This document shows positions 50,041 through 57,982 of a stretch of 64,000 nucleotides of DNA, piece after piece. The notes under the pieces were generated by a model. It did no database searches, was not told the DNA's origin, and was given only the letters and a program-made list of their open reading frames with translations. This DNA is from Nocardioides sp. CER19 (GTDB taxonomy: Bacteria; Actinomycetota; Actinomycetes; Propionibacteriales; Nocardioidaceae). Each line of letters begins with the position of its first letter. Within the stretch, counting starts at the first letter, position 1. The translations under genes and the position numbers were made by a program. Location: the NCBI RefSeq assembly GCF_029846275.1, contig NZ_JARVWS010000001.1, positions 496,001-560,000 on the forward strand. The letters run 5' to 3'.

Positions 50041-50976
50041 ATGAGCGCGATCGACGGAGTGTCCGAGATCTTCGACCCGGCCGACTGGGACGACGTCCCA
50101 GGCTTCGAGGACCTCACCGACCTCACCTACCACCGGGCGAAGGCGCACGGCACCGTCCGGATCGCGTTCGACCGGCCGGACGTCCTCAACGCGTTCCGCC
50201 CGCACACGGTCGACGAGCTGCTCCGCACGCTCGAGCACGCGCGTACGTCGGCGGACGTCGGCTGCGTCATCCTGACCGGCAACGGGCCGAGCGCGAAGAA
50301 CGGCAAGTGGGCGTTCTGCACCGGCGGCGACCAGCGGATCCGCGGCAAGGCGGGCTACCAGTACGAGGAGGCCGGTCACGACGACGCCGGCGCCCCGCCC
50401 AGCCCGATCGACAAGGCCAAGCTGGCCCGGCTGCACATCCTCGAGTGCCAGCGGCTGATCCGCTTCATGCCGAAGGTCGTCATCTGCGTCGTCCCCGGCT
50501 GGGCGGCGGGCGGCGGCCACAGCCTGCACGTCGTCTGCGACCTCACGCTGGCCAGCCGCGAGCACGCGCGCTTCAAGCAGACCGACGCCGACGTCGGCTC
50601 GTTCGACGGGGGCTACGGGTCGGCGTACCTCGCCCGCCAGGTCGGCCAGAAGTTCGCCCGCGAGATCTTCTTCCTCGCCGAGGAGTACGACGCCGAGACG
50701 ATGCACCGGATGGGCGCGGTCAACCGCGTGGTCGAGCACGCGCAGCTCGAGAAGGTCGCGCTGGACTGGGGCCGGATGATCAACGGCAAGAGCCCGACCG
50801 CGCAGCGGATGCTGAAGTACTCCTTCAACCTGCTCGACGACGGCCTGGTCGGCCAGCAGCTGTTCGCGGGCGAGACCACCCGGCTGGCCTACATGACCGA
50901 CGAGGCGCAGGAGGGCCGCGACCAGTTCCTGGAGAAGCGCGACCCCGACTGGTCGCCGTACCCGTGGTACTACTAG
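50041..50976 (+). CDS. menB: 1,4-dihydroxy-2-naphthoyl-CoA synthase MenB
   Basis: The gene encodes 311 residues from ATG 50041; upstream in-frame residues overlap the divergent gene. It is a crotonase-fold enzyme with the MenB-specific blocks GTVRIAFDRPDVLNAFRP, WAFCTGGDQRIRGKAGYQYE, VPGWAAGGGHSLHVVCDLTLAS (oxyanion hole), DADVGSFDGGYGSAYLARQVG, KFAREIFFLAEEYDAE and the C-terminal RDPDWSPYPWYY. It closes the naphthoate ring in menaquinone synthesis. Actinobacterial MenB proteins have this length. No other men genes are in the window. Confidence 0.95.
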   Translation: MSAIDGVSEIFDPADWDDVPGFEDLTDLTYHRAKAHGTVRIAFDRPDVLNAFRPHTVDELLRTLEHARTSADVGCVILTGNGPSAKNGKWAFCTGGDQRIRGKAGYQYEEAGHDDAGAPPSPIDKAKLARLHILECQRLIRFMPKVVICVVPGWAAGGGHSLHVVCDLTLASREHARFKQTDADVGSFDGGYGSAYLARQVGQKFAREIFFLAEEYDAETMHRMGAVNRVVEHAQLEKVALDWGRMINGKSPTAQRMLKYSFNLLDDGLVGQQLFAGETTRLAYMTDEAQEGRDQFLEKRDPDWSPYPWYY

Positions 50977-51027
50977 TTCCAACTGTCCTCGCAGGTCAGA
51001 GCCCTATTCGACCTCCGTGCGTCCGCC

Positions 51028-51429
51028 TCAGGCGCTGAGTGACTCGATCAGCCGTTCGATCCGGGCCCGGATCTCGTCGCGAATCGGGCGGACGGCGTCG
51101 ATGGCCTGGCCGGCGGGGTCGTCGAGCTTCCAGTCCTCGTAACGCTTGCCGGGGAAGTACGGACACTCGTCGCCGCAACCCATCGTGATCACGACATCGG
51201 ACGCCTGCACGGCCTCGGTCGTGAGGACCTTGGGCTGGTTGCCCGCGATGTCGATGCCTTCCTCCGCCATGGCCTGGACGGCGACCGGGTTGATCTGGTT
51301 CCCGGGCTGGGAGCCTGCCGAGAGCACCTCGATGCGATCACCGGCGAGATGCTGGAGGTAACCGGCGGCCATCTGCGAACGACCTGCGTTGTGGACGCAG
51401 ACGAACAGGACGGTGGGCTTGGCGGTCAT
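51028..51429 (-). CDS. arsC: Arsenate reductase ArsC, mycothiol-type
   Basis: This 133-residue protein of the low-molecular-weight phosphatase fold has the P-loop FVCVHNAGRSQM (Cys11, Arg17), LSAGSQPGNQINP and ITMGCGDECPYFPGKRYEDW with Cys85 and Cys89. This sequence type matches actinobacterial enzymes that reduce arsenate using mycothiol and mycoredoxin. It lies downstream of the aquaporin gene on the same strand, 41 bp apart, as part of the arsenic island. Confidence 0.93.
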   Translation of the reverse strand: MTAKPTVLFVCVHNAGRSQMAAGYLQHLAGDRIEVLSAGSQPGNQINPVAVQAMAEEGIDIAGNQPKVLTTEAVQASDVVITMGCGDECPYFPGKRYEDWKLDDPAGQAIDAVRPIRDEIRARIERLIESLSA

Positions 51430-51470
51430 GTCGGGCTCCTCGTGGGGTCATGGCTGGGGTCGAGCGACGG

Positions 51471-52187
51471 TCAGTGGATCTTGGGGATGACGACGTCGTC
51501 GGCCTTGGCTCCGGCGTCAGGGTAGAGAGCGACCGTGACGGCGATGCCGACGGCGAGGCCGATCAGCTGCATGGCGATGAACGGCAGGACCGAGGCCGGG
51601 GCGATGCCGGCGAAGGTGTCGGAGAAGACGCGGCCGATCGTGACGGCCGGGTTCGCGAAGGACGTGCTCGAGGTGAACCAGTACGCCGCCCCGATGTAGG
51701 CGCCGACGGCGGGTGCGGTGATGGCGCCGCGCTCGGTGCGGACGAGAGCGAGGATCAGCGCGATCAGGCCGGCGGTGGCGACGACCTCGCCGACCAGGTG
51801 GCCGGTGCTGGCGCGGTGATGGGTCGAGATGTGCGTGCCGACCTCGAACATCACGTTGGCCAGCACCGCGCCGCAGATGCCGCCGGCGACCTGGGCGATC
51901 GTGTAGGCGCCGACGTCCGGAAGCCGGAGGCCGGTGCCGGTACGGCGGCCGAGGAACCAGTCCGCCAGCGAGACCACGGGATTGAAGTGCGCGCCTGAGA
52001 CCGGCCCGAACCACAAGATCAGCACCGCCAGGCCGAAGACCGTCGCAGTGGAGTTCTCCAGCAGCTGGAGGCCGACCTGGTCAGGAGAGAGCTGCTCGGC
52101 GGCGATGCCGGAGCCGACCACGACGGTGACGAGGAGGCCGGTGCCGAGGAACTCAGCCAGAAGTCGGCGAGCAAGTGGTGCATTCAC
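51471..52187 (-). CDS. MIP-family channel (aquaglyceroporin, probable arsenite channel)
   Basis: This 238-residue six-helix channel has two NPx pore motifs: SGAHFNPVVS (about residues 64-73) and TSFANPAVTIGR (about 173-184), where NPA is retained and the first is NPV. It precedes arsC on the same transcript. AqpS-like channels in ars operons let arsenite flow out after arsenate reduction. The absence of Acr3 or ArsB here fits such passive efflux. It starts 45 bp from the divergent arsR-type fusion gene and shares its operator. Confidence 0.9.
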   Translation of the reverse strand: MNAPLARRLLAEFLGTGLLVTVVVGSGIAAEQLSPDQVGLQLLENSTATVFGLAVLILWFGPVSGAHFNPVVSLADWFLGRRTGTGLRLPDVGAYTIAQVAGGICGAVLANVMFEVGTHISTHHRASTGHLVGEVVATAGLIALILALVRTERGAITAPAVGAYIGAAYWFTSSTSFANPAVTIGRVFSDTFAGIAPASVLPFIAMQLIGLAVGIAVTVALYPDAGAKADDVVIPKIH

Positions 52188-52218
52188 GGCTGCATCTTGA
52201 CCGCCTAACTTTGCTCAG

Positions 52219-52228
52219 TCAATCTTGA
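52219..52228. promoter_or_regulatory. ArsR-type operator between aquaporin and arsR-fusion genes
   Basis: TCAA-TC-TTGA (52219-52228) is an inverted repeat in the 45-bp divergent gap, extended imperfectly by GTC and GAC. It lies 5 bp from the fusion-gene ATG at 52233, so occupancy could block both promoters. Confidence 0.5.
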
Positions 52229-52232
52229 GACA

Positions 52233-52916
52233 ATGAACACTGAGCGAATGTCGGAGCTTGAGCGCAGGGCGGCGGTGCATGCTGCGCTCGGTGACGTGGC
52301 GCGCCTGCGAGTCGTCGACACGCTGAGACTCGGCGACGCGTCGCCGTCCGAGCTCTCCACCGCGTTGGGTATGCCCTCGAACCTGCTCGCCTTCCACCTC
52401 AAGGCGCTGGAGTCTGCTGGCCTCATCACCCGGCACCGCTCGGAGGGCGACGGCCGACGTACGTATCTGCGGCTGGTCAGGGATGCGCTCGACGGCCTTG
52501 GTCTCGGGCAGCTCTCCGCCCCGGAGCGGGTGGTGTTCGTCTCCACGGCGAACTCGGCACGGTCCCACCTCGCCGCCGCGTTGTGGCGACGCGCCAGCGA
52601 CATCCCGACGGCTTCGGCAGGCACGCACCCGGCTGAGCGCATCGATCCTGGCGCGGTCGAGGCGGCCGGCAGGCGCCAGCTACCACTTCCCCGAGTACGG
52701 CCCCAGCACCTGGACGAGGTCCTCAGAGACGGCGACGTCGTGGTCACCGTGTGCGACCGTGCCCACGAAGAGCTTCGGCCGACGGCGGCCACCCGCCTGC
52801 ACTGGTCGATTCCCGATCCGGTCCGGGTCGGGACCGAGGCGGCGTACGACGCCGCCTACGACGAGCTGGCCGCACGCGTGGTCGACCTCGCCCAGCGCTA
52901 CCCACGCGCCTCCTGA
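52233..52916 (+). CDS. ArsR regulator fused to a phosphatase-like ArsC domain with Cys-to-Ser
   Basis: This 227-residue protein has an N-terminal ArsR winged helix (AALGDVARLRVVDTL, LSTALGMPSNLLAFHLKALESAGLI, about residues 15-65) followed by a low-molecular-weight phosphatase/ArsC-like domain from about residue 98. The P-loop reads VFVSTANSARSH: the catalytic Cys position is Ser104 (TCC at 52542-52544) while Arg110 remains. VVTVCDRAHEEL and IPDPVRVGTEAAYDAAYDEL match the family. Without the Cys it cannot reduce arsenate by the usual route and is likelier to be a sensor of arsenate- or phosphate-like oxyanions. It is divergent from aquaporin-arsC. Confidence 0.88.
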   Translation: MNTERMSELERRAAVHAALGDVARLRVVDTLRLGDASPSELSTALGMPSNLLAFHLKALESAGLITRHRSEGDGRRTYLRLVRDALDGLGLGQLSAPERVVFVSTANSARSHLAAALWRRASDIPTASAGTHPAERIDPGAVEAAGRRQLPLPRVRPQHLDEVLRDGDVVVTVCDRAHEELRPTAATRLHWSIPDPVRVGTEAAYDAAYDELAARVVDLAQRYPRAS

Positions 52917-53133
52917 GCACCGCGGCGCTCCGGCGTCGCCTGCGGGAAGGGCTCGACGAGAGCACCGTCCACGCCGAACTCGAGCGCGCCCGGCGCCAGG
53001 CCTGGGGTCTCCTGGACCATGCGGAGCCAGGCGACCTCCACAGCGGTCGCGTCGTTGCATCGCAGGCTCGATGCCGAGACCGAGGAGTCATTGCGCCTGA
53101 GCATGCACTTCCCCGATTTCCACCGCGGCCAGC
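52917..53133. other. Intergenic stretch with ambiguous coding signal
   Basis: Between the ArsR-fusion gene stop and the convergent MFS gene stop there are 217 bp with three overlapping open frames. One rightward frame reads a plausible tail (MHFPDFHRGQLTLRAPR, ending near 53155), another gives ALRRRLREGLDESTVHAEL, and a leftward frame gives WLRMVQETPGLAPGALEFG. None has a good start or a known family. A remnant of a lost ars gene is possible; I annotate no gene. Confidence 0.35.
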
Positions 53134-54378
53134 TCACGCTGCGCGCGCCTCGCTGACGGGCTCGCGGGTGCCGGGTCGAGAACTCAGGACCGCCAGCGCA
53201 ACGGCCGCGACGGACAGCCCGGCCAGGATGAGGAACAGGGCGCCGTAGCCTCCGGTGGCTGCGGCCAGGCCGGCTCCGAGGGCTGGGGCGAGGGCGGCGG
53301 CGATGGAGACGGGTGCGTTGTAGACGCCGCTGAGGGCGGCGTACCGCTTCGGGCCCCAGTGGTCGGTGACCAAGGTGGCGCCGACGAGGGTGAACAGGCC
53401 CCGGGCGGCGCCACTGACCACCGCGATGGCCACCAGCAGGCCCGCCGGTCCGGGCACCACGGCGAGCGCGACCAAAGTCGCAGACAGAAGCCCGATGACC
53501 GCGGCGGCCCGCGCGGTCGGTGCCATCCGGCGACTCAGCGCTGGGTAGGCGAGACGCCCGGCGACCTGTCCGGCTCCGCCGATGCCGAGTGCCCAGGCCG
53601 CGAGACCGGTGCTCAGTCCGCGTGAGGTCAGCAGCGGCACGAGGTTGACCAGGGAGGCGTACATCGCCAGAGACGTCAGCGTGCCTGCGGCGGTCAGCAG
53701 GATGAAGGGGCGGCTGGTCACGACGCCGCGGTCAGCGCTCGAGCGGGCACTCGTGGCCCTGGTCGAGCCGGTCCAGGGGTGCTTCAGGGCGACTGCGTGA
53801 GCAGGGAGTGTTGCGAGCAGGACGATGCCGAGGAGCAGGTAGGTGCGTCGCCAGCCCACGGCGCCGTCGAGGGCGCTGGTCAGGGGCGCGAAGATGGTCG
53901 ACGCGAACCCGGCGACCAGCGTGAGCGTGGTGACCGCCTGAACCCGACGCTGGCCGAACCACTCGGTCACTGTGGCGAACGCCGGCGGGTAGAACAGGCC
54001 GGTACTCGCGAGACCGGCGAGCACCCAACCGAGGATGAAGACCGGGAGCGTCGGCGCGAGTGCCACCACCGCGACCGCCACCGCACCCGACAGGCTGCCG
54101 AGCGTCATCACTGCGCGTGGGCCGTGCTCCTGAAGGGCGCGACCGACCGGGATGCCCGCGACCCCGCCGACGACGCTGCCCACGGAGAACGCCGCCACGA
54201 CAGCGGTGTGCGACCAGCCGGTGTCCTTCGAGATGGCCGGCGCCAGGACCGTGAAGGCGTAGTAGAGGACGCCGTAGCCGATGGTGACCGTCACGCACAG
54301 CGTGACGAGTACAGGCCGGCGGGAGCCAGGCACGGATGCCTGCCCCCCGCCGTCTGCGTCGAGCGTCTCGTCAGCCAC
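53134..54378 (-). CDS. MFS transporter in the arsenic island
   Basis: The gene encodes 414 residues from GTG 54378; the frame upstream is a shadow of the flavoprotein gene, whose stop (54371) it overlaps by 8 bp. About 12 hydrophobic segments are seen, with GIPVGRALQEHGPRAVM as the loop 2-3 motif and VTDHWGPKRYAALSGVYNAPVS in the second half. It resembles monocarboxylate/oxalate-type MFS carriers. Its coupling to the flavoprotein suggests that it exports a product made by that enzyme, perhaps an oxidised or conjugated arsenical. No ArsJ-partner GAPDH gene is present. Confidence 0.85.
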   Translation of the reverse strand: MADETLDADGGGQASVPGSRRPVLVTLCVTVTIGYGVLYYAFTVLAPAISKDTGWSHTAVVAAFSVGSVVGGVAGIPVGRALQEHGPRAVMTLGSLSGAVAVAVVALAPTLPVFILGWVLAGLASTGLFYPPAFATVTEWFGQRRVQAVTTLTLVAGFASTIFAPLTSALDGAVGWRRTYLLLGIVLLATLPAHAVALKHPWTGSTRATSARSSADRGVVTSRPFILLTAAGTLTSLAMYASLVNLVPLLTSRGLSTGLAAWALGIGGAGQVAGRLAYPALSRRMAPTARAAAVIGLLSATLVALAVVPGPAGLLVAIAVVSGAARGLFTLVGATLVTDHWGPKRYAALSGVYNAPVSIAAALAPALGAGLAAATGGYGALFLILAGLSVAAVALAVLSSRPGTREPVSEARAA

Positions 54379-55750
54379 AACCGCCGCTCGAGGTCCCGCA
54401 GCTGGACGCGCCTCCGACGGAGAGGCTGGCGGGACCGCCGATGGTGAGCAGGGCCGGGGCAGGTGCGCAGCAGCCGCCGCCCGAGGCGCTCTCGGGGTCG
54501 TCGTAGAGGCCGGAGCCCCCGCACACGCCGGTGTCGGGCAGGACCAGCTCGATCCGCTCGGCCGCCTCGACGTCACCGGCGAGCATCGCCGCGATGCTGC
54601 GGACCTGTTCGAAGCCGGTCATCGCCAGGAACGTCGGTGCGCGGCCGTAGGACTTCATCCCGACGACGTAGAGGTTCGGCTCCTGCGCGTGGGCCAGGTC
54701 GCGGGCGCCGGTGGCCTGGACCGAGCCGCACGAGTGGATGTTGGGGTCGATCTCGACGGCGATGTTGCGCGGTGCCTCCAGCGTCGGGTCCAGGTCGAGG
54801 CGGAGCTCGGAGAGGAACGACAGGTCCGGGCGGAACCCGGTCAGCACCACCAACGAGTCGGCCGGCGCGAGCTCGCGGCCGTCCTCGGCCACCACGACGG
54901 CACGGCCCGTGTCACCTTCGCTGGCGCGCCGGATCTCGGCGGTCCGGAAGCCGGTGACGACCTGGACGCGGCCGGCCTCGACGGCCGCCCGGGCGCGCAG
55001 GCCGAGGGCGCCGCGCTGCGGCAGCTGGTCGGCCTCGCCGCCGCCGTAGGTGGTCGCGGTCGAGCCACGGCGGAGCACCCACGTGATGGTGGTGTCGGGG
55101 TGCTGCTGGGCGATGCGGTCCAGCTCGATGATGGCGTTGAGGGCGGAGGCGCCGGCGCCGAGCAGCACGGTGTGCTTGCCGGCGTAGCGGCCCGGTGCCT
55201 GGCTGTCGGGCACCGAGTAGGTGACCAGGTCGGAGTTCGCGGTCTCACCGAGGGCGGGCAGGCCGTCGGCGCCGGCCGGGTTCGGCTTGCGCCAGGTGCC
55301 GGAGGCGTCGATGACCGCGCGGGCCTCGAGGCGAGACTCGTTGCCGGCGGCGTCGGTGAGGTGGATGGTGAAGGGCTGCTCGCCACGGTCCGCGTCGACG
55401 AGGCGGTCGCGGCCCTTGCGGGAGACGCCGGTGACGCGAGCGTCGTACCGGACCCGCTCGCCGAGCACCTTGCCCAGCGGGGCGAGGTACTGCTCGACCC
55501 ATTCGGCTCCGGTCGGGTAGCCGCTCGTCGGGGCGGTCCATCCGGTCCGCTCGAGGAGGCGGGCGGCGGCCTGGTCGACCAGCTCGGACCACTCCGAGAA
55601 CAGTCGGACGTGGCCCCACTCGGCCACAGCCGCACCAGGGCCCCGGCCGGACTCGAGCACGATGGGATCGAGTCCCCGCTCGAGCAGATGGGCCGCGGCC
55701 GCCAGGCCCTGTGGCCCCGCCCCGATCACGACGACAGGCAGGTCGGACAT
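54371..55750 (-). CDS. Flavoprotein monooxygenase-like protein with Cys-rich tail (ArsO-like)
   Basis: The gene encodes 459 residues from ATG 55750. FAD motif PVVVIGAGPQGLAAAAHLLERG (about residues 5-26), WGHVRLFSEW, DASGTWRKPNP and NADPH-side VLLGAGASALNAIIEL resemble flavin monooxygenases linked to ars operons. After the last conserved block (GMKSYGRAPTFLAMTGFEQVRS) a tail contains Cys in VCGGSG, GGGCCAPAP and SSCGTSSGGCG, an unusual set that could bind As(III) or another soft metal. It is divergent from the CC-type ArsR gene and upstream of the MFS gene. Substrate unknown. Confidence 0.83.
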   Translation of the reverse strand: MSDLPVVVIGAGPQGLAAAAHLLERGLDPIVLESGRGPGAAVAEWGHVRLFSEWSELVDQAAARLLERTGWTAPTSGYPTGAEWVEQYLAPLGKVLGERVRYDARVTGVSRKGRDRLVDADRGEQPFTIHLTDAAGNESRLEARAVIDASGTWRKPNPAGADGLPALGETANSDLVTYSVPDSQAPGRYAGKHTVLLGAGASALNAIIELDRIAQQHPDTTITWVLRRGSTATTYGGGEADQLPQRGALGLRARAAVEAGRVQVVTGFRTAEIRRASEGDTGRAVVVAEDGRELAPADSLVVLTGFRPDLSFLSELRLDLDPTLEAPRNIAVEIDPNIHSCGSVQATGARDLAHAQEPNLYVVGMKSYGRAPTFLAMTGFEQVRSIAAMLAGDVEAAERIELVLPDTGVCGGSGLYDDPESASGGGCCAPAPALLTIGGPASLSVGGASSCGTSSGGCG

Positions 55751-55798
55751 ACCCACTCCTTGCATAGACGTTCTTCGATGTGACAACCATGATCCTCG

Positions 55799-55816
55799 CA
55801 TCGACAAATGTCAATG
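55799..55816. promoter_or_regulatory. ArsR operator between flavoprotein and arsR genes
   Basis: CATCGACA (55799-55806) and TGTCAATG (55809-55816) form 8-bp arms with one mismatch and a 2-bp spacer. The site lies in the 84-bp AT-rich divergent gap, 18 bp before the arsR start at 55835. It is the expected target of the ArsR encoded there. Confidence 0.65.
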
Positions 55817-55834
55817 TATCCGTAGAATGGGGCT

Positions 55835-56194
55835 ATGGCGACCTCCCTTCCGCTGATCGAGCCGGCCGGGCTCGCTGCCTGCTGCTCGCCCGTCACCGGC
55901 GGAGTGGTGAGCGATGAGACCGCCGAGACGCTGGCGCGGATGTTCAAGGCGCTCGGCGACCCGACGCGGGTCAAGCTGCTCTCGATGATCGCGGCCTCCG
56001 AGGACGGCGAGGCGTGCATCTGCGACATGACCGAGCCAGTCGGGCTCAGCCAGCCCACGGTGTCCCACCACATGAAACTCCTCGTCGAGGCGGGCTTGGC
56101 CACGCGAGAGCAGCGGGGTCGCTGGGCCTACTTCCGGGTCGTGCCGTCGGTGTTGGAGTCGCTCGCGACAGCACTCACCCCCGCCGCCGGATGA
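55835..56194 (+). CDS. arsR: ArsR arsenite-responsive repressor (CC-type, Corynebacterium-like)
   Basis: This 119-residue winged-helix protein has an adjacent Cys16-Cys17 pair near the N-terminus (LAACCSPV) and Cys61/Cys63 before the recognition helix (EACICDM). C. glutamicum ArsR binds As(III) with the equivalent Cys15, Cys16 and Cys55. The DNA-binding part is MFKALGDPTRVKLLSMI, EPVGLSQPTVSHHMKLLVEAGLA and GRWAYFRV. It should release the operator at 55799 when arsenite is bound, inducing the flavoprotein-MFS pair. The downstream convergent gene ends at 56324. Confidence 0.92.
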   Translation: MATSLPLIEPAGLAACCSPVTGGVVSDETAETLARMFKALGDPTRVKLLSMIAASEDGEACICDMTEPVGLSQPTVSHHMKLLVEAGLATREQRGRWAYFRVVPSVLESLATALTPAAG

Positions 56195-56283
56195 CGGCGC
56201 TCGCCGAACCGATCCGGCGGGCGATGGACGGCGGACGGCGACTGGGACGAGGATGCCGCGGTCGCGATAGACGTCGATGAGGG

Positions 56284-56322
56284 GGAGCGCCGTACGCCGA
56301 CGTGGCTCGGCTGCGGCGCTCC
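56284..56322 (-). terminator. Terminator hairpin for the leftward stress operon
   Basis: GGAGCGCCG (56284-56292) and CGGCGCTCC (56314-56322) are perfect 9-bp arms with a 21-nt loop, extended imperfectly by GATGA/TTCATC. It lies 1 bp past the flavoprotein stop at 56324 and separates the stress operon from the convergent arsR gene. Confidence 0.65.
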
Positions 56323-56323
56323 T

Positions 56324-57982
56324 TCATCGTCGACCCGCTCTTTCGAGAAAGTCATGGACGAGGCGCACGGCCATGGCGCCCTCGCCGACGGCCGACGCCA
56401 CGCGCTTGACCGAACCGCTCCGCACGTCTCCGACGGCGAACACTCCGGGCGTATCCGTCTCGAACAAGCTGCCACGCCGGCTGGTCACCCCTGTCAGGAC
56501 GTATCCGTGCTCGTCCAGCTCGATCAGGTCCTCGAGCCAGGCCGTACGGGGCTTCGAGCCGATCAGCACGAACAGCGCCGAGCTGTCGAGGACGTGCGTC
56601 CGTCCGTTGCCGAGCTCCCGAAGGACGACAGACCTGATCGCCAGGTCTCCCTCGAGCCGGTGCACCTCACAGTCTCGCCACACGCGGATCCGCGGAGTTC
56701 TCTCGATCCGGTCGGCCAGGTAGCGGGACATGTCGCGCTGCAGATCGTGGTGGCGGATCACGAGGTGCACCGCCGACGACCGGCGAGAGAGGAACAAGGC
56801 CGCCTGGCCTGCGGAGTTCCCGCCCCCGACAACGGTCACGGGGTCGCCGCCGCACAGCTGTGCCTCGGACTCGGTCGCGGCGTAGAAGACGCTGCTGCCC
56901 TCGAAACGGTCGAGGCCGGGCACGTCCAGACGCCGGTACTGGACACCGGTCGCCAGGATCACAGCGTGCGCCGTGACGTCCTCCCCGCCGGACAGTCCGA
57001 CGACGTGGTACCCCTCGGCCTCCCGGAGGGACAGTGCCTCACCGGGCACGGTGAAGGTGGCCCCGAACTTCCGTGCCTGGACGACCGCCCGGTCCGCCAG
57101 CTCAGCGCCGGAGATGCCCGCCGGGAAGCCGAGGTAGTTCTCGATCTGGGACGACGTCACGGCCTGCCCGCCGGTTGCGACCGCGTCGAGGACGAGGGAC
57201 GAGAGTCCCTCGGACGCGCCGTACACGGCCGCGGCGAGCCCGGCGGGGCCGGCGCCGATGACGACCAGGTCGTAGGCCTCACGCGCGGGCGCGGCGCGTA
57301 ACCCGATCAGCGTGGCGAGCTCGGTGTTGCTCGGGTTGCGTAGGACGTGCTCGCCCTTCCAGATCACCACCGGCGTCTCCTCCGGGGAGACGCCGAGCCT
57401 TCGGAGGAAGCCCTCCGCCTCCGAGTCCTCCTCCAGGTCGACCCACCGGTGCGGGATCCTGTTCCGACTCGCGAAGTCCCGGATCCGGCGGCTGTCGGAG
57501 GAGAACCGGGAACCGACGACCCGGAAGCCCGCGCCGGTGCCCGCGTGCAGGCTGCGACGCACGATGAAGGCGCGCAGGATCAGGTCGCCGAGTGCGGGAT
57601 CCTCGACGACCGCCTCCTGGAGTCGCTCCACGGGGACAGCGAGCGCCTCGACGTCCTGCTCGGCGGTGGCCGTCACGTAGAGGGTCTGTCCGGTGAGCAG
57701 CGAGAGGTCGCCGAGGAAGCGGCCGGGACCGTGCACCGCCACGAGCTGCGAGTCACCGTCGGTCTGCTGCCAGACCGAGACCATGCCGTCCAGGATCACG
57801 AAGAAGTCGCAGTCCCGGTCTCCTTCGCGGAAGAGCGCGGCCCCCTTCGGCAACCGTCGCCGGGTGCCGAACCGGGACAGCAACGTGATCTGCGCGTCGG
57901 TGAGGCGGGGGTACGCGCCGCTTGCGTCGGGCGTCTCGGGTAGGTCCACGAGCTCGAGCTCAGACGAACTGCTCGTCGGCAT
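56324..57982 (-). CDS. Cyclic-nucleotide-domain/thioredoxin-reductase-like flavoprotein without redox CxxC
   Basis: This 552-residue protein has a cNMP-binding-type domain at about residues 28-140 (LSRFGTRRRLPKGAALFREGD, GPGRFLGDLSLLTGQ), then a thioredoxin-fold-like segment (about 150-228, no Cys), then a thioredoxin-reductase module from 237 (DLVVIGAGPAGLAAAVYGAS, GGQAVTSSQIENYLGFP, TVVGGGNSAGQAALFLS, VFAVGDVRSGSVKRVASAVGEGA). The place where TrxR carries CxxC reads FYAATESEAQLCGG, so the redox disulfide is missing. The cNMP pocket also lacks the usual Arg. It overlaps the UBP-finger gene by 23 bp and ends the operon. A reductase with a partner disulfide, or a sensor, are both possible. Confidence 0.87.
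   Translation of the reverse strand: MPTSSSSELELVDLPETPDASGAYPRLTDAQITLLSRFGTRRRLPKGAALFREGDRDCDFFVILDGMVSVWQQTDGDSQLVAVHGPGRFLGDLSLLTGQTLYVTATAEQDVEALAVPVERLQEAVVEDPALGDLILRAFIVRRSLHAGTGAGFRVVGSRFSSDSRRIRDFASRNRIPHRWVDLEEDSEAEGFLRRLGVSPEETPVVIWKGEHVLRNPSNTELATLIGLRAAPAREAYDLVVIGAGPAGLAAAVYGASEGLSSLVLDAVATGGQAVTSSQIENYLGFPAGISGAELADRAVVQARKFGATFTVPGEALSLREAEGYHVVGLSGGEDVTAHAVILATGVQYRRLDVPGLDRFEGSSVFYAATESEAQLCGGDPVTVVGGGNSAGQAALFLSRRSSAVHLVIRHHDLQRDMSRYLADRIERTPRIRVWRDCEVHRLEGDLAIRSVVLRELGNGRTHVLDSSALFVLIGSKPRTAWLEDLIELDEHGYVLTGVTSRRGSLFETDTPGVFAVGDVRSGSVKRVASAVGEGAMAVRLVHDFLERAGRR

Noticed and set aside
53134..54378. Assignment of the MFS carrier as ArsJ
   Set aside because: ArsJ works with a dedicated GAPDH gene, which is absent; only general MFS features are visible.
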